NCBI GenBank assembly: GCA_022824365.1
Contig: JAJEAA010000028.1
Location: forward strand, 310,001-374,000
Direction of reading: 5' to 3'
DNA: 64,000 bases
DNA from: Anaerolineae bacterium
GTDB taxonomy: Bacteria; Chloroflexota; Anaerolineae; Aggregatilineales; Phototrophicaceae
Both the position numbers and the translations under genes were made by a program. Positions 24,721 through 33,152 of this stretch are shown piece after piece (positions within the stretch are counted from its first letter, which is position 1; each line of letters begins with the position of its first letter). Under the pieces are notes generated by a model. It was not told the origin of the DNA and did no database searches. It was given only the letters and a program-made list of their open reading frames with translations.

Positions 24721-25589
24721 TTTACCTGCGCCTCGGCGATTACGTCTTCAATCTTTTCGATCTCATAGTTGAGTTGGCTGCCGTAAGCCGTGCCTTCCAG
24801 AGCGCGCAAGGTCGATTTCCAAGCCTGCAATCCGTTCTGCGAAGCCACCATCCGCTCGCTAGCGCGCCGCCCGCTTTCCTGATCGCCAACCTTATGATAG
24901 TGACGCGACAGGTAGTAATTGACGCGCACCGCATACATCGAAGGCATCGAGTAAAGCGCCGCGTGCTTGAATGATTCAATGGCGGAGTCATGCTCGCCGG
25001 ACAATTGCTGCACGAAGCCCAGTTCCGCCCAAATGATCGGCTGAGTCGGCGAGAGCTGCGCCGCCGTCTGCAAAGCTATGGCAGCCTCGCCGTAACTCGC
25101 TTGCATACGGTAACCGTTCGCCAGCGTCATATAGGCGCCGGCATCGCCCGGGAACATTTGCACTGCCCGATCAGCCGTCTCCTGCGCCTTGGCCAACTGT
25201 CCATTGTAAGCATAAGCGCTCGTGAGCAGCATCAGCAAGTCCGGCGTGACTTTGCCACCGGCCAAAACGCGCTCCAGCAATTGAATCGCCTGGGGGAATT
25301 GCATGCGCTGCATCAACCGATAAGCTTCGCCGTAACCCGCGCCATAGTGCCTTGACTGCCGCGCCAGCAGAATCCCGACGAGCAAGAATCCGAGCAGTAT
25401 CATCGTTGCCGACAGGCACAAGCCCGCCAGCGACATCTGCATTACCGGTGAAATGTAGGGATCAAGGGGCTGTGTGATGCCGTCAGCCAATTCAATGAGC
25501 ACACCAAGAACGAAGACGATGAAACCCAAGGCTCCAACCGCAACGGAAAAAAAGACAGCGATCCAGGCTATACGCCGGCGAATTGACAC
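24717..25589 (-). CDS. Membrane-anchored TPR protein (second of three)
   Basis: A 290-residue protein with the same plan as its neighbours: two N-terminal membrane helices (IAWIAVFFSVAVGALGFIVF and about residues 50-72) and then TPR-like repeats (LMLLTSAYAYNGQLAKAQET; AYMTLANGYRMQASYGEAAI; IWAELGFVQQLSGEHDSAIE). It overlaps the next gene by 4 bp and lies 9 bp after the preceding one. Similarity in layout but not in obvious sequence suggests old duplication within the operon. Function unknown. Confidence 0.75.
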   Translation of the reverse strand: MSIRRRIAWIAVFFSVAVGALGFIVFVLGVLIELADGITQPLDPYISPVMQMSLAGLCLSATMILLGFLLVGILLARQSRHYGAGYGEAYRLMQRMQFPQAIQLLERVLAGGKVTPDLLMLLTSAYAYNGQLAKAQETADRAVQMFPGDAGAYMTLANGYRMQASYGEAAIALQTAAQLSPTQPIIWAELGFVQQLSGEHDSAIESFKHAALYSMPSMYAVRVNYYLSRHYHKVGDQESGRRASERMVASQNGLQAWKSTLRALEGTAYGSQLNYEIEKIEDVIAEAQVK

Positions 25590-25598
25590 CGCAGCACC

Positions 25599-26591
25599 TT
25601 AAGTCACTCTCGCTTCTGCTGACTCATTCTCGATGAGTTTCCGCGCCTGCTCGACGTCATCGGCAAGGACTTCGCGCAAGGCTTGCGCCTCATCCGCGGT
25701 CATAATCACTTCCCATTCTTCCAGACCGGCTCGTTCTTTCCTCAGCCTTGCCAAAGCATTTTCCGCCGCGCCGCTATCCTCCTGCTGCCGATAGGCGCGC
25801 CACAAGTATAAATGCGTCAATAGCCGGTGTCGAGAATCAGGTATCTTCAGCGCAAGCGCCTTCTGTAAATGCTGGACCACAGCCTCACTATCTTGCAACC
25901 TGTCTTCGATCATGCCGAGATTATAAGCGGCCACCCATTCATCCGGCGCCAACTCGCGCGCTTGCTGCGCCGCCCGCCGCGCTTCCGGATACCGCCCCGC
26001 CTGCAGTTCAACCTCGGCTAAGCCATTATGCGCGATAGCCGAATCGGCATCCAATTCGATCATCCGACGGTAATCGCGCCGCGCCGATTTTAGGTCGCCC
26101 GATAGTCGTTGCAGCTCCGCGCGAAAGCGATAATGTTCCGCTCGCGCTGGCTCTTCCTTGATCTGCGCCGTCATCGCCGCGATCGCCCGCTTGTGCTCGC
26201 CCTTGCGCATCGCCTTGACCGCGGTCTTGTAATTCCTCGGTCCCCCGATCCGGCGGAAAATGAAGATGCCAGCTACGATCCAGCCGAGACCGGCGCCGAC
26301 AAATGCGCCAGAGAAAGCCGGCACAGCCAGCGACCCTATGGTCATGACTAGAAGCGATGGCGCGATCACAGCCAGCCAGCGTTTCTGTTCCTCACCCGGC
26401 AAACGACTCAAGATCAAGTAAGTAGCGCCGACGACGAATACGAGAAGCAAAGTCATCTGTAACGCGGTGACGATCTCGGAACTGCCGGAGACGGTATTAA
26501 GCACAAGACTGCCCAAGCCAGTTAGAGCCAACAAGGCAATAAAGGCTCGAAAGCGCCTCGGACCCAGAAATATCTCAAATCGCTTGAGCAT
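25599..26591 (-). CDS. Membrane-anchored TPR protein (first of three)
   Basis: A 330-residue protein with four predicted N-terminal membrane helices (for example FIALLALTGLGSLVL, MTLLLVFVVGATYLIL, and two around residues 72-110) followed by TPR-like repeats (AEHYRFRAELQRLSGDLKSA; AIAHNGLAEVELQAGRYPEA; WVAAYNLGMIEDRLQDSEAV). It begins 56 bp after the upstream unknown gene, and that gap carries the near-palindrome AAATCC-cgcatgc-GGATTT. It may be driven from the GNAT operon promoter or an internal one. No catalytic motif is visible. Confidence 0.75.
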   Translation of the reverse strand: MLKRFEIFLGPRRFRAFIALLALTGLGSLVLNTVSGSSEIVTALQMTLLLVFVVGATYLILSRLPGEEQKRWLAVIAPSLLVMTIGSLAVPAFSGAFVGAGLGWIVAGIFIFRRIGGPRNYKTAVKAMRKGEHKRAIAAMTAQIKEEPARAEHYRFRAELQRLSGDLKSARRDYRRMIELDADSAIAHNGLAEVELQAGRYPEARRAAQQARELAPDEWVAAYNLGMIEDRLQDSEAVVQHLQKALALKIPDSRHRLLTHLYLWRAYRQQEDSGAAENALARLRKERAGLEEWEVIMTADEAQALREVLADDVEQARKLIENESAEARVT

Positions 26592-26647
26592 TTTCGATTA
26601 CTCTAATAGGCGCGGCATAAATCCGCATGCGGGATTTCAATGCCCTG

Positions 26648-27352
26648 TCAATGGCAAGGCGGCGCATAATTGCTGATCTTCACGACGATTTCCCGCTGCT
26701 TGAAAGCGTTAGTGCGTTTGATGATCACGTCGTGCTGGTCTATCCAATACGCAACCGCCTGATCGCGATACCTGTAGCGTCGCGCCGGCAACTGTCGCTT
26801 GCCTAGCGCTAAAGTATCCTCACCGGCGTATTCAACCGATGGGTCAACCAACTTCAGTGTACCGGGAAACAGCTGCGCATGTTCGTACATTGGCACAAAG
26901 ATATGGCGCGCCTGCCCGCCATGTTGCGACATTATCCGTATTGTCCGTCCTCGAAATATCAGCAAGGGGATGTCAACTAGCGCATCCGTCGGCAGCTCGG
27001 TTTCCATGTATTGACGCTCGGCGCCATTCAAATTAAATCCAACTTGCAGCAAGGTTTCATCTAATTGATAGCTTGCGCGCAACTCTTTGACGCCACCTTC
27101 AAACTGTGCATTCTCGTAGCGGATGTCGAGCCGCTCCAAGCCGCCATCGCAGTTCTCCAGCGTCTCGACCAAAATCGATTTGTCTTCACTGCGCCGCGCA
27201 TCGACATCCACCCGCGTCATGCGTCCGCCATCGGGATGCTCGTGGATCGTCCAGGTCTCGGTTTTGTCCAGTGCCTGACCGTCTTTGAAGAAGTGGTAAC
27301 GGCCGCTTGCCACAAAAGTCTCATGCGCTTGTACAGGATGCAAATAACGCAT
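26648..27352 (-). CDS. Hypothetical protein in the GNAT-alaX operon
   Basis: A 234-residue protein I cannot assign to a family. It is beta-rich (GRYHFFKDGQALDKTETWTI; REIVVKISNYAPPCH at the C-terminus) with no signal peptide or membrane helix. The repeated alternation of charged and aromatic strands suggests a lipocalin-like or beta-sandwich fold, but this is impressionistic. The ATG at 27352 shares its A with the alaX stop codon (TGATG), and a GTG one codon earlier is an alternative start. Tight coupling to alaX suggests co-expression, not necessarily shared function. Confidence 0.65.
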   Translation of the reverse strand: MRYLHPVQAHETFVASGRYHFFKDGQALDKTETWTIHEHPDGGRMTRVDVDARRSEDKSILVETLENCDGGLERLDIRYENAQFEGGVKELRASYQLDETLLQVGFNLNGAERQYMETELPTDALVDIPLLIFRGRTIRIMSQHGGQARHIFVPMYEHAQLFPGTLKLVDPSVEYAGEDTLALGKRQLPARRYRYRDQAVAYWIDQHDVIIKRTNAFKQREIVVKISNYAPPCH

Positions 27353-28059
27353 CACTCGGGGAGCTCCACATAAAGTCTTTTGTTGATGCCGCCTTTGCTC
27401 TTGTATTTACTAATCTTGATCGCGCCGACCTCGCGCGTATTCGCCACGTGTGTGCCGCCGTCCGCTTGCAGGTCCAAACCAACAATCTCGACCGTCCGCA
27501 CTTCCTTTATGCTTTCTGGCAAGAGATTGATCTTCGTCCGAATCAGATCCGGGATCTCGAAGGCATTTTTACGCGGGAGGATTTCCGTCCGCACATCACG
27601 CGCCGCCGCCACTTCAAGGTTGATTCGTTCTTCAATTATGCTGACTACCTCCGGCGCCAATCGCTCAAACTCAAAGTCCATGCGTCCGGCGAGAATATCC
27701 ATATTGCCTCCCGTGACGCTCGCTTGATAATCGCGCCAAATGACGCCGCAGAGTATGTGCATCGCCGTATGCGTGCGCATGATCTTGTAGCGCCTCTCCC
27801 AGTCCAAAGATCCGCGCGCTAGGCTGCCCACCGGCGGCAAATCCCCGGCGATTATGTGCAGGCTCCCGCGCCGTACTGTCGTCACCGGATACTCTGACTC
27901 GCTGACAATTAGCGCGCCCTGATCCGGCTGCTGCCCGCCGCCACCGGGATAGAAAGCCGTGCGATCCAGAACGACGCCGTTCTGATCCCTGTCATGCCCG
28001 ATAACCATAGCTTCGAATTCCTGCAGGTAGCTGTCTTCAAGGTACAACAACTCAGTCAT
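27352..28059 (-). CDS. Alanyl-tRNA editing protein AlaX
   Basis: A 235-residue stand-alone editing protein that hydrolyses mischarged Ser- or Gly-tRNA-Ala. The zinc-binding motifs of the AlaX/ThrRS second additional domain are present: HTAMH in MRTHTAMHILCGV and the second site around GGTHVANTREVG. The N-terminal FYPGGGGQQPDQG is the family glycine motif, and the length fits the AlaX-M group. The start MTELLYLED follows GGGGAGAG and overlaps the upstream GNAT stop (ATGA). A longer upstream in-frame extension is ignored because it lies inside the GNAT gene. Confidence 0.92.
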   Translation of the reverse strand: MTELLYLEDSYLQEFEAMVIGHDRDQNGVVLDRTAFYPGGGGQQPDQGALIVSESEYPVTTVRRGSLHIIAGDLPPVGSLARGSLDWERRYKIMRTHTAMHILCGVIWRDYQASVTGGNMDILAGRMDFEFERLAPEVVSIIEERINLEVAAARDVRTEILPRKNAFEIPDLIRTKINLLPESIKEVRTVEIVGLDLQADGGTHVANTREVGAIKISKYKSKGGINKRLYVELPE

Positions 28060-28538
28060 AAATCTCTCCCCGGTACTTGCGCGCGCATACGCAACATGGT
28101 CGTCTCGCCGCCGATTGCTTTCCAGAAGGCAAAGGCCGGCTCGTTGCCCGCGCTCACGTGCCATTCGAAATGCCTAATCTCTCTATCGCGAAACCAGAGA
28201 CACAGCCGCTCAACCAGTTGCTTTCCCCAGCCTTGCCGCCGATAAGCGGGCGAGACATAGATATCGGCGATCAGGCCGCAGCGCAGCGGCTCGAACATCT
28301 CGGTCGTGATGTCGGCAATCATTCCGCTGACGTAGCCCACTGCCTCGCCTTCAAGCTCCACCACCAGGATTCGCGCTCGCGGATCATGAAGACGATCTCG
28401 GATACTATGCGAATACAGAGCAGCGCCATTCGCAGCCGCGCGGAAAGTAGCGGCGTCAAATTGCGCATGATAACGCACCATCTCCGCCCACAGTTCGCCG
28501 ATGCGCTCGGTGTCGTCCTCGACCGCCAATCTTATCAC
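28056..28538 (-). CDS. GNAT family N-acetyltransferase
   Basis: A 160-residue acetyl-CoA-dependent N-acetyltransferase. The acetyl-CoA pyrophosphate loop is YRRQGWGKQLVERL (R/Q-x-x-G-x-G), preceded by the beta4 strand LIADIYVSPA. The C-terminal FEWHVSAGNEPAFAFWKAIG is the typical motif B. The start is taken as the GTG overlapping the preceding GNAT stop (GTGA at 28538-28535); the longer frame to 28589 would duplicate coding of the upstream gene. The acceptor substrate is unknown. Linkage to alaX resembles loci that handle aminoacyl or amino-acid derivatives, but that is inference. Confidence 0.85.
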   Translation of the reverse strand: MIRLAVEDDTERIGELWAEMVRYHAQFDAATFRAAANGAALYSHSIRDRLHDPRARILVVELEGEAVGYVSGMIADITTEMFEPLRCGLIADIYVSPAYRRQGWGKQLVERLCLWFRDREIRHFEWHVSAGNEPAFAFWKAIGGETTMLRMRAQVPGRDL

Positions 28539-28999
28539 AGCTTCAGCCAAAATCTCCGCGACCGCAACCTGCCGCCTTGCGCGCGCCAAAAGGCATCTTC
28601 AACCGGATAATAGGCATTCGGCTCAACTTCCAAGACCTCTATATTCTGCGACCGCAGCCAGGCGGCAACTCGTTCCAGCAGCGCGCTGCTCAATCCGCGA
28701 TAAGGACGATGCAGGTCCAGGACCATCTCTACTATTTCACCGACTCGCGGTGGATGCAGCCAAGCCCGGTTTTCCTTCGTCTGAACAACCACGAAACCCG
28801 CAAGCTCTCCGTCGGATTCCGCCACAAAAAACGCGCAATCACTCTCGTCAATCCAGTGCTGGGCCTGCTTCCGCCATAAACGGCTAGCATCGGGCGCGAG
28901 CAGGATGTTCGCGTCCGACTCGCGCAAGAAAGCGATGCGCTCGAACCAAAGCCGAGCGACGCCCGGCAGGTCCGTTTGCTTGACTCTTCGTATGCGCAT
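28535..28999 (-). CDS. GNAT family N-acetyltransferase
   Basis: A 154-residue GNAT-fold protein, first gene of a four-gene overlapping set (GNAT, GNAT, alaX, unknown). Domain features are the N-terminal IRRVKQTDLPGVARLW, the strand VGEIVEMVLDLHRPYRG, and LSSALLERVAAWLRSQNIEV. The acetyl-CoA loop is degenerate (HRPYRGLSSALL instead of R-x-x-G-x-G/A), so activity is less certain than for its neighbour. It ends VEDAFWRAQGGRLRSRRFW, a normal GNAT motif B. A weak promoter lies upstream at 29032-29060. Confidence 0.78.
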   Translation of the reverse strand: MRIRRVKQTDLPGVARLWFERIAFLRESDANILLAPDASRLWRKQAQHWIDESDCAFFVAESDGELAGFVVVQTKENRAWLHPPRVGEIVEMVLDLHRPYRGLSSALLERVAAWLRSQNIEVLEVEPNAYYPVEDAFWRAQGGRLRSRRFWLKL

Positions 29000-29031
29000 A
29001 GAGACTAGAAAGTAGTCCGGATCCTAGTGGA

Positions 29032-29060
29032 AGCATAGCATTCGCATTCGGCGGCGGCAA
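29032..29060 (-). promoter_or_regulatory. Possible promoter of the GNAT-GNAT-alaX operon
   Basis: On the minus strand TTGCCG (29055-29060) and TATGCT (29032-29037) are 17 bp apart, some 33 bp before the start codon. Each hexamer matches four of six consensus bases, so the call is tentative. Confidence 0.35.
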
Positions 29061-29213
29061 GATACGATAGACCCAGACCAACGCTTGCCATACGACCGCT
29101 CCCAAGCAGTCGCAGTCTGGCGACTTTGCGGTACAATAACCCTAATGTCGCGCAGGCGAAACGGCATTGCATTATAGCTTCACAAAGCGTCCAGTGCGGG
29201 CGAAGGAGTAATC

Positions 29214-29573
29214 ATGTCTTCCATGACATCGGTAGAACGAGTCGGACAAGCGTGGCGTCTGCATCGTGAAGGTGATAACGATGGCGCAATTCAAATGTTT
29301 GAGGGCATCATTTCAAGCAATCCCGATAATGTTGACGCCCTCTATGGCCTGGGCTTGGCGCAGAAAGCGAAAGGCGACCTCAGCGCGGCGGCTGACGCTT
29401 TCCGGCAGGCGCTTGACAAAGCTGAGAGCGCCCTTTCCGCCGTCAAGACAACCTCTCAGGCTGAAGGCAATCTCGGCGACAATGACCTCGAGACCAACTT
29501 CGACGACCGATATATGATGCTGACGCGCATGTTGTCCCAACGTCTCCAGGATGTGGGCGCGACAGAATCGTAA
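29214..29573 (+). CDS. Small TPR protein
   Basis: A 119-residue soluble protein made of two or three tetratricopeptide repeats: VGQAWRLHREGDNDGAIQMF and VDALYGLGLAQKAKGDLSAA with the expected small/large residue pattern, then a helical tail. A strong GAAGGAG lies before the ATG at 29214. It is followed 8 bp later by a UroD-family gene and then rsmD on the same strand, forming a probable three-gene operon. It may be an adaptor for one of them; no evidence selects which. Confidence 0.8.
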   Translation: MSSMTSVERVGQAWRLHREGDNDGAIQMFEGIISSNPDNVDALYGLGLAQKAKGDLSAAADAFRQALDKAESALSAVKTTSQAEGNLGDNDLETNFDDRYMMLTRMLSQRLQDVGATES

Positions 29574-29581
29574 CCAGCATT

Positions 29582-30574
29582 ATGCGCAAGCGTGAACGCC
29601 TCGAGCGCGCCATCGCTGGCGAGCCGGTTGATCGCGTGCCGGTTGCCCTATGGCGGCACTGGCCCGGCGATGACCAGCGATTTGCCGACCTTGCCCGCTC
29701 CATCATCGATTTCCAGCACGACTATAACTGGGATTTCGTCCGTGTCATGCCATCGCGAAATTACCAGGTCGTCGACTACGGCCTGCAGGACGAATGGGGA
29801 GGCAACGCGCAAGGCAGCCGCGACATCAAGAAACGAGTCATAAGTCGCTCCCTCGCCTGGACTGAACTTCGTCCGCTGTCGCCGACCCGCGGCGCTCTGT
29901 CGCAGCAGATTCAATGCCTGAGGCTGGTCGGCCAAGCGCTGGAAGCCGATTCCGCGCCGATCCTGCAAACTGTCTACTGCCCCTTCATCCAGGCAGCGCA
30001 GCTGGCCGGACGCCAGAAATTGCTGCGCGATATGCGTGTCCGCCCGGACCGTTTGCGCACTGGCTTGAATCAGCTCACGGAAAGCACAAATCGTTTTCTT
30101 GAAGCGCTGCGGAAAACACCCGGCATCGCCGGCATATTCCTAGTTACCGAATTTGCCAGCCATGATGTCATGTCCGAAGCCGAATACATCACCCACGTCC
30201 TGCCGCACATCCAGGACATTCTTGCTGCCTTGCCCGAACAATGGTGGCTGAATATCGTGCAGGTGGGCGGTCCATCGCCGATGCTTTCGATCTTCGCAGA
30301 CTTGCCAATCCAGGCGCTAAACTGGGATACGCGCGCCGGCGCTGACGAACTGGGCAAGTCTAAGAGTCTGTTCAATTTCGCTGCGTGCGGGGGCTTAAAT
30401 GAACGCGACGATCTGCTGTCTGGCACGCCAGCTCTCTTGAGCTCGATCGTCCGAGAAGCCGTCAATCAGAGCGAATCGCGGAGATTCATTCTAGCTGGCA
30501 ACGGCAGTGGCTTCGTCAATTCGCCAATCTCGAACATCCGCGCCGTCCGCAGCATTGTGGAAAGTCTGGCCTAG
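29582..30574 (+). CDS. Uroporphyrinogen decarboxylase (UroD/HemE)-family protein
   Basis: A 330-residue TIM-barrel protein of the URO-D superfamily, which includes HemE and corrinoid methyltransferases. It starts with the family pattern RERLERAIAGEPVDRVPVALWRHW; in true HemE this region has a catalytic Arg motif (RQAGRYLPEY) that is missing here. The later ILQTVYCPFIQAAQLAG and LNWDTRAGADELGKS correspond to barrel segments of the family. Loss of the HemE arginine motif suggests a different substrate, so I do not name it hemE. It lies 8 bp after the TPR gene and 2 bp before rsmD. Confidence 0.75.
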   Translation: MRKRERLERAIAGEPVDRVPVALWRHWPGDDQRFADLARSIIDFQHDYNWDFVRVMPSRNYQVVDYGLQDEWGGNAQGSRDIKKRVISRSLAWTELRPLSPTRGALSQQIQCLRLVGQALEADSAPILQTVYCPFIQAAQLAGRQKLLRDMRVRPDRLRTGLNQLTESTNRFLEALRKTPGIAGIFLVTEFASHDVMSEAEYITHVLPHIQDILAALPEQWWLNIVQVGGPSPMLSIFADLPIQALNWDTRAGADELGKSKSLFNFAACGGLNERDDLLSGTPALLSSIVREAVNQSESRRFILAGNGSGFVNSPISNIRAVRSIVESLA

Positions 30575-30576
30575 AC

Positions 30577-31134
30577 GTGTCGCTGCGTGTCATCGCCGGC
30601 AAAGCGCGCGGCATGAAGCTCAAAGCCGTGCCGGGCGATCGGACGCGTCCCATTATGGATCGTGTCAAGGAGGCGCTCTTCAGCATTATCGGCAGCGATA
30701 TCCAAGGCGCCAATTTCCTGGATCTCTTCGCCGGCACCGGCAGCGTGGGGATAGAAGCGCTGAGCCGTGGCGCCGACTTCGCCTTGTTCGTCGAATTAAA
30801 CGCTGACGCCCGCAAAGTTGTCCAGGCGAATCTCGCCCATACGCGGCTGAAAGAACGGGCAAAAGTGTTACGGCGCGACGCCTTTCAGATCCTCGCCAAA
30901 TCTCCTGATCGGGACTATGACTTTGTCTTTGTCGCCCCTCCGCAATACCAAGGTCTGTGGTTGAAGACACTCCTGGCGCTTGATTCAAATGCGGATTGGC
31001 ATCAAGCCGACTGCCGAATCATCGTGCAGATCGACCCGAAAGAATTTGAGCTCGCCCATAACTTCAAACATCTTGAGATGCAGGACAAGCGTCTCTACGG
31101 CCGCACGATGTTGCTGTTCTATCGCTTTGTCTGA
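30577..31134 (+). CDS. rsmD: 16S rRNA (guanine-N2)-methyltransferase RsmD family
   Basis: A 185-residue Rossmann methyltransferase, expected to modify G966 of 16S rRNA with S-adenosylmethionine. The start LRVIAGKARGMKLKAVPGDR and TRPIMDRVKEALFSII match RsmD, and the SAM-binding motif I is FLDLFAGTGSVGIEALSRGA. The catalytic motif, usually D/N-PP-Y, reads VAPPQY (Ala120 to Tyr124): the acidic residue is replaced and a glutamine inserted. The rest of the family pattern is intact, so the change may be a lineage variant. The GTG start lies 2 bp after the UroD-family stop. Confidence 0.87.
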   Translation: MSLRVIAGKARGMKLKAVPGDRTRPIMDRVKEALFSIIGSDIQGANFLDLFAGTGSVGIEALSRGADFALFVELNADARKVVQANLAHTRLKERAKVLRRDAFQILAKSPDRDYDFVFVAPPQYQGLWLKTLLALDSNADWHQADCRIIVQIDPKEFELAHNFKHLEMQDKRLYGRTMLLFYRFV

Positions 31135-31174
31135 ATCGCATTCGGATCGGCGCGCGATCGCGCAACGACCCAGA

Positions 31175-32578
31175 TCATTTGCGCCGCGATTCCACCTGCC
31201 GCGCGATAAAATGCCGCGCCTCGCTTGTTGAAGCGACTTCGCCAGTCACTTGCGCTTCTCGCAGAGCCTTCAGCAACTTGCCGACCAGCGGTCCCGGATT
31301 TATCTGCAGTTGCTGCTGAATGTCGCGGCCGTTGAGCAACAAGGGTGGATCGACAATTTCGTCGTATCGATGAAAGTAGACATTCAGCAAGTCGGTCGCA
31401 ATCTCGACCTTGTCCAGCCAATCTCGCTGTCGCAATTCATTGCCCTGCGCCGCCAGGTACTCGGCCAAGGCGAGCAGAATCACATCAATGCCGCTTTCCC
31501 GCAGCCCATGCCAGAAGCGATGCTGATCGAGAACCGACCAGCCCTCTCTCTCCGAAAACAGCCCAAGGTTCTTGACGGCTCGCGTTACGTTACGCGCTTC
31601 CTCCGCGCTTAGCTTTAAGGCCGAAACATCGACGTCGTCCCGGTCAGGCAGCAATGCCGCAAGCGCCAGCAATTCGCCGTGGCTGCGAGCGCCGCCGTAT
31701 TCCCGCCCAATATGCGCTTGCAGCGCCGCGCGAAAGCGATCCAACTGGATCGTCAGCATACCCAGGTCGAAAGCGGCCGCCGTATTATCAGTGCGCCCGC
31801 TGCTGATCGCCTTCAATATCGAGACCGTGCGCTCCACAATGGCCAGGCGCCCCGTCCAACCTTCGCTTTCACTTACCCCCACAAATGCCGAACGCGGCAG
31901 TATCTCTTGCAGCAGGCTCAAATGAAGCAGGACGCGCAACCCCCGCGCCGCCCGATCCAAACTCAGGAGCTTGAAAAACTCGTCCCGAATGCGCTCGCCC
32001 GAACACTGACGCAATGCGCCCGCCTGCGCGTGAATGTCAGCTGCCGTATCCGGTTGAATTTTCAAGCGAAACTGCGTACTCAAACGAACAGCCCGCAAGG
32101 CGCGTATCGGATCGTTCTTGATCGCCTCGGCCGAACAGCGTCGCAGGATCTTCTTCTGCAGGTCAGCGCTGCCGCCAAGCGGGTCAATGAGTCGGTCAAT
32201 GTCGCCGAGCAAATCAGTCGCCATCGCATTCATGGTAAAGTCGCGATCGCGCAAGTCCTCATCCAGCGTTGCCCCGCGCAGCCGAGCAAAGTCGACGCAG
32301 ACCCGTTCCCCGCCCCGATTGAGCAAGACGCGCGCCACGCCTCGCTCGCGATCCATGACATAAATGTCAGCATCCAACCAATCGGCCGCCTGCCGCGCCA
32401 AAGCCACCGCATCGCCATCAACAGCGATATCCACATCCGTTATCGCGCCATGCAAATACGCATCGCGCACTGCCCCGCCTACGAGGAAGAGCGGCGTATC
32501 GATTTCTTGATTCTTGAGCAAAGTGGACAAATCTTGGACGAGATTAGACCAGGACAACCGGGGCGCCGCATCATTCAT
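31175..32578 (-). CDS. CCA tRNA nucleotidyltransferase / poly(A) polymerase family
   Basis: A 467-residue class II nucleotidyltransferase that adds or repairs the tRNA CCA end, or polyadenylates RNA. The catalytic head has FLVGGAVRDAYLHG followed by the metal-binding DVDIAVDG (Asp-x-Asp), then DLRDRDFTMNAMA and the RNA-binding DPIRALRAVRLSTQF. The C-terminal half is long and looks like a degenerate HD-type helical domain without a clear HD pair. It is the last gene of the arg-car-hpt operon and overlaps hpt by 8 bp. CCA-adding versus poly(A) activity cannot be decided from sequence alone. Confidence 0.88.
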   Translation of the reverse strand: MNDAAPRLSWSNLVQDLSTLLKNQEIDTPLFLVGGAVRDAYLHGAITDVDIAVDGDAVALARQAADWLDADIYVMDRERGVARVLLNRGGERVCVDFARLRGATLDEDLRDRDFTMNAMATDLLGDIDRLIDPLGGSADLQKKILRRCSAEAIKNDPIRALRAVRLSTQFRLKIQPDTAADIHAQAGALRQCSGERIRDEFFKLLSLDRAARGLRVLLHLSLLQEILPRSAFVGVSESEGWTGRLAIVERTVSILKAISSGRTDNTAAAFDLGMLTIQLDRFRAALQAHIGREYGGARSHGELLALAALLPDRDDVDVSALKLSAEEARNVTRAVKNLGLFSEREGWSVLDQHRFWHGLRESGIDVILLALAEYLAAQGNELRQRDWLDKVEIATDLLNVYFHRYDEIVDPPLLLNGRDIQQQLQINPGPLVGKLLKALREAQVTGEVASTSEARHFIARQVESRRK

Positions 32579-33131
32579 CGGTCAAGGCATCCAGCCGCGC
32601 CACGCCGACGAATGGCAAATTGCGAAAGCGCTCGTCCAGGTCCAACCCATAGCCGAAAACGTATTTGTTCTCGATATCGAAGCCGATGTAATCCACCTCG
32701 ATATCGACTTCGCGCCGGGACTGCTTGTTCAGCAAAGCGCACAATTTCAAGCTGGCCGGCTCACGGTTTTTCAGCGTCTTGATCACGAAGGACAGGGTGT
32801 AGCCGCTATCAATGATGTCTTCGACAACCAGCACATGCTTGCCCTTCACATCCATGCGCAGATCCATATCGATGCGGACGGAGCCCGAGGATTGACGCGC
32901 GCCTGCGCCGTAGCTGCTCGCCGCCATGAAGTCGATCATGTGCGGGACGTGAATATGTCTCGAAAGATCGCTCAAGAACATAACGCCGCCTTTGAGAATG
33001 CAAAGCAATAGCAGATCCTCGCAATCGCTATAATCGCTGCTAATCTGAGCGCCCAATTCCGCTATTCTCGCCTGCAAGCTTGCTTCATTGATGAGGACTT
33101 CACTGAGGTATTTTTCATATGCTTTCATCAT
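32571..33131 (-). CDS. hpt: Hypoxanthine(-guanine) phosphoribosyltransferase
   Basis: A 186-residue type I phosphoribosyltransferase for purine salvage. The PRPP-binding loop is VLVVEDIIDSGYTL, the flexible loop carries the SSYG motif (AASSYGAGARQSSG), and KGGVMFLSDLSRHI is the PPi-binding loop. The C-terminal FVFGYGLD-like VFGYGLDLDERFRNLPFVG matches Hpt rather than other PRTases. It overlaps the downstream nucleotidyltransferase gene by 8 bp and starts 21 bp after carB. Confidence 0.94.
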   Translation of the reverse strand: MMKAYEKYLSEVLINEASLQARIAELGAQISSDYSDCEDLLLLCILKGGVMFLSDLSRHIHVPHMIDFMAASSYGAGARQSSGSVRIDMDLRMDVKGKHVLVVEDIIDSGYTLSFVIKTLKNREPASLKLCALLNKQSRREVDIEVDYIGFDIENKYVFGYGLDLDERFRNLPFVGVARLDALTDE

Positions 33132-33152
33132 GTATCCGTCCTCAATACCTGA

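Noticed and set aside
31152-31163. GCGCGATCGCGC palindrome between rsmD and cca
   Set aside because: It is a perfect 12-bp palindrome but lacks a T tract, and GCGATCGC-like cores are expected by chance at this GC content.
31679-32782. Plus-strand frame of 367 codons opposite cca and hpt
   Set aside because: It is a mirror of GC-rich codons in two confident genes and its translation has low-complexity Arg/Ala/Gln composition.
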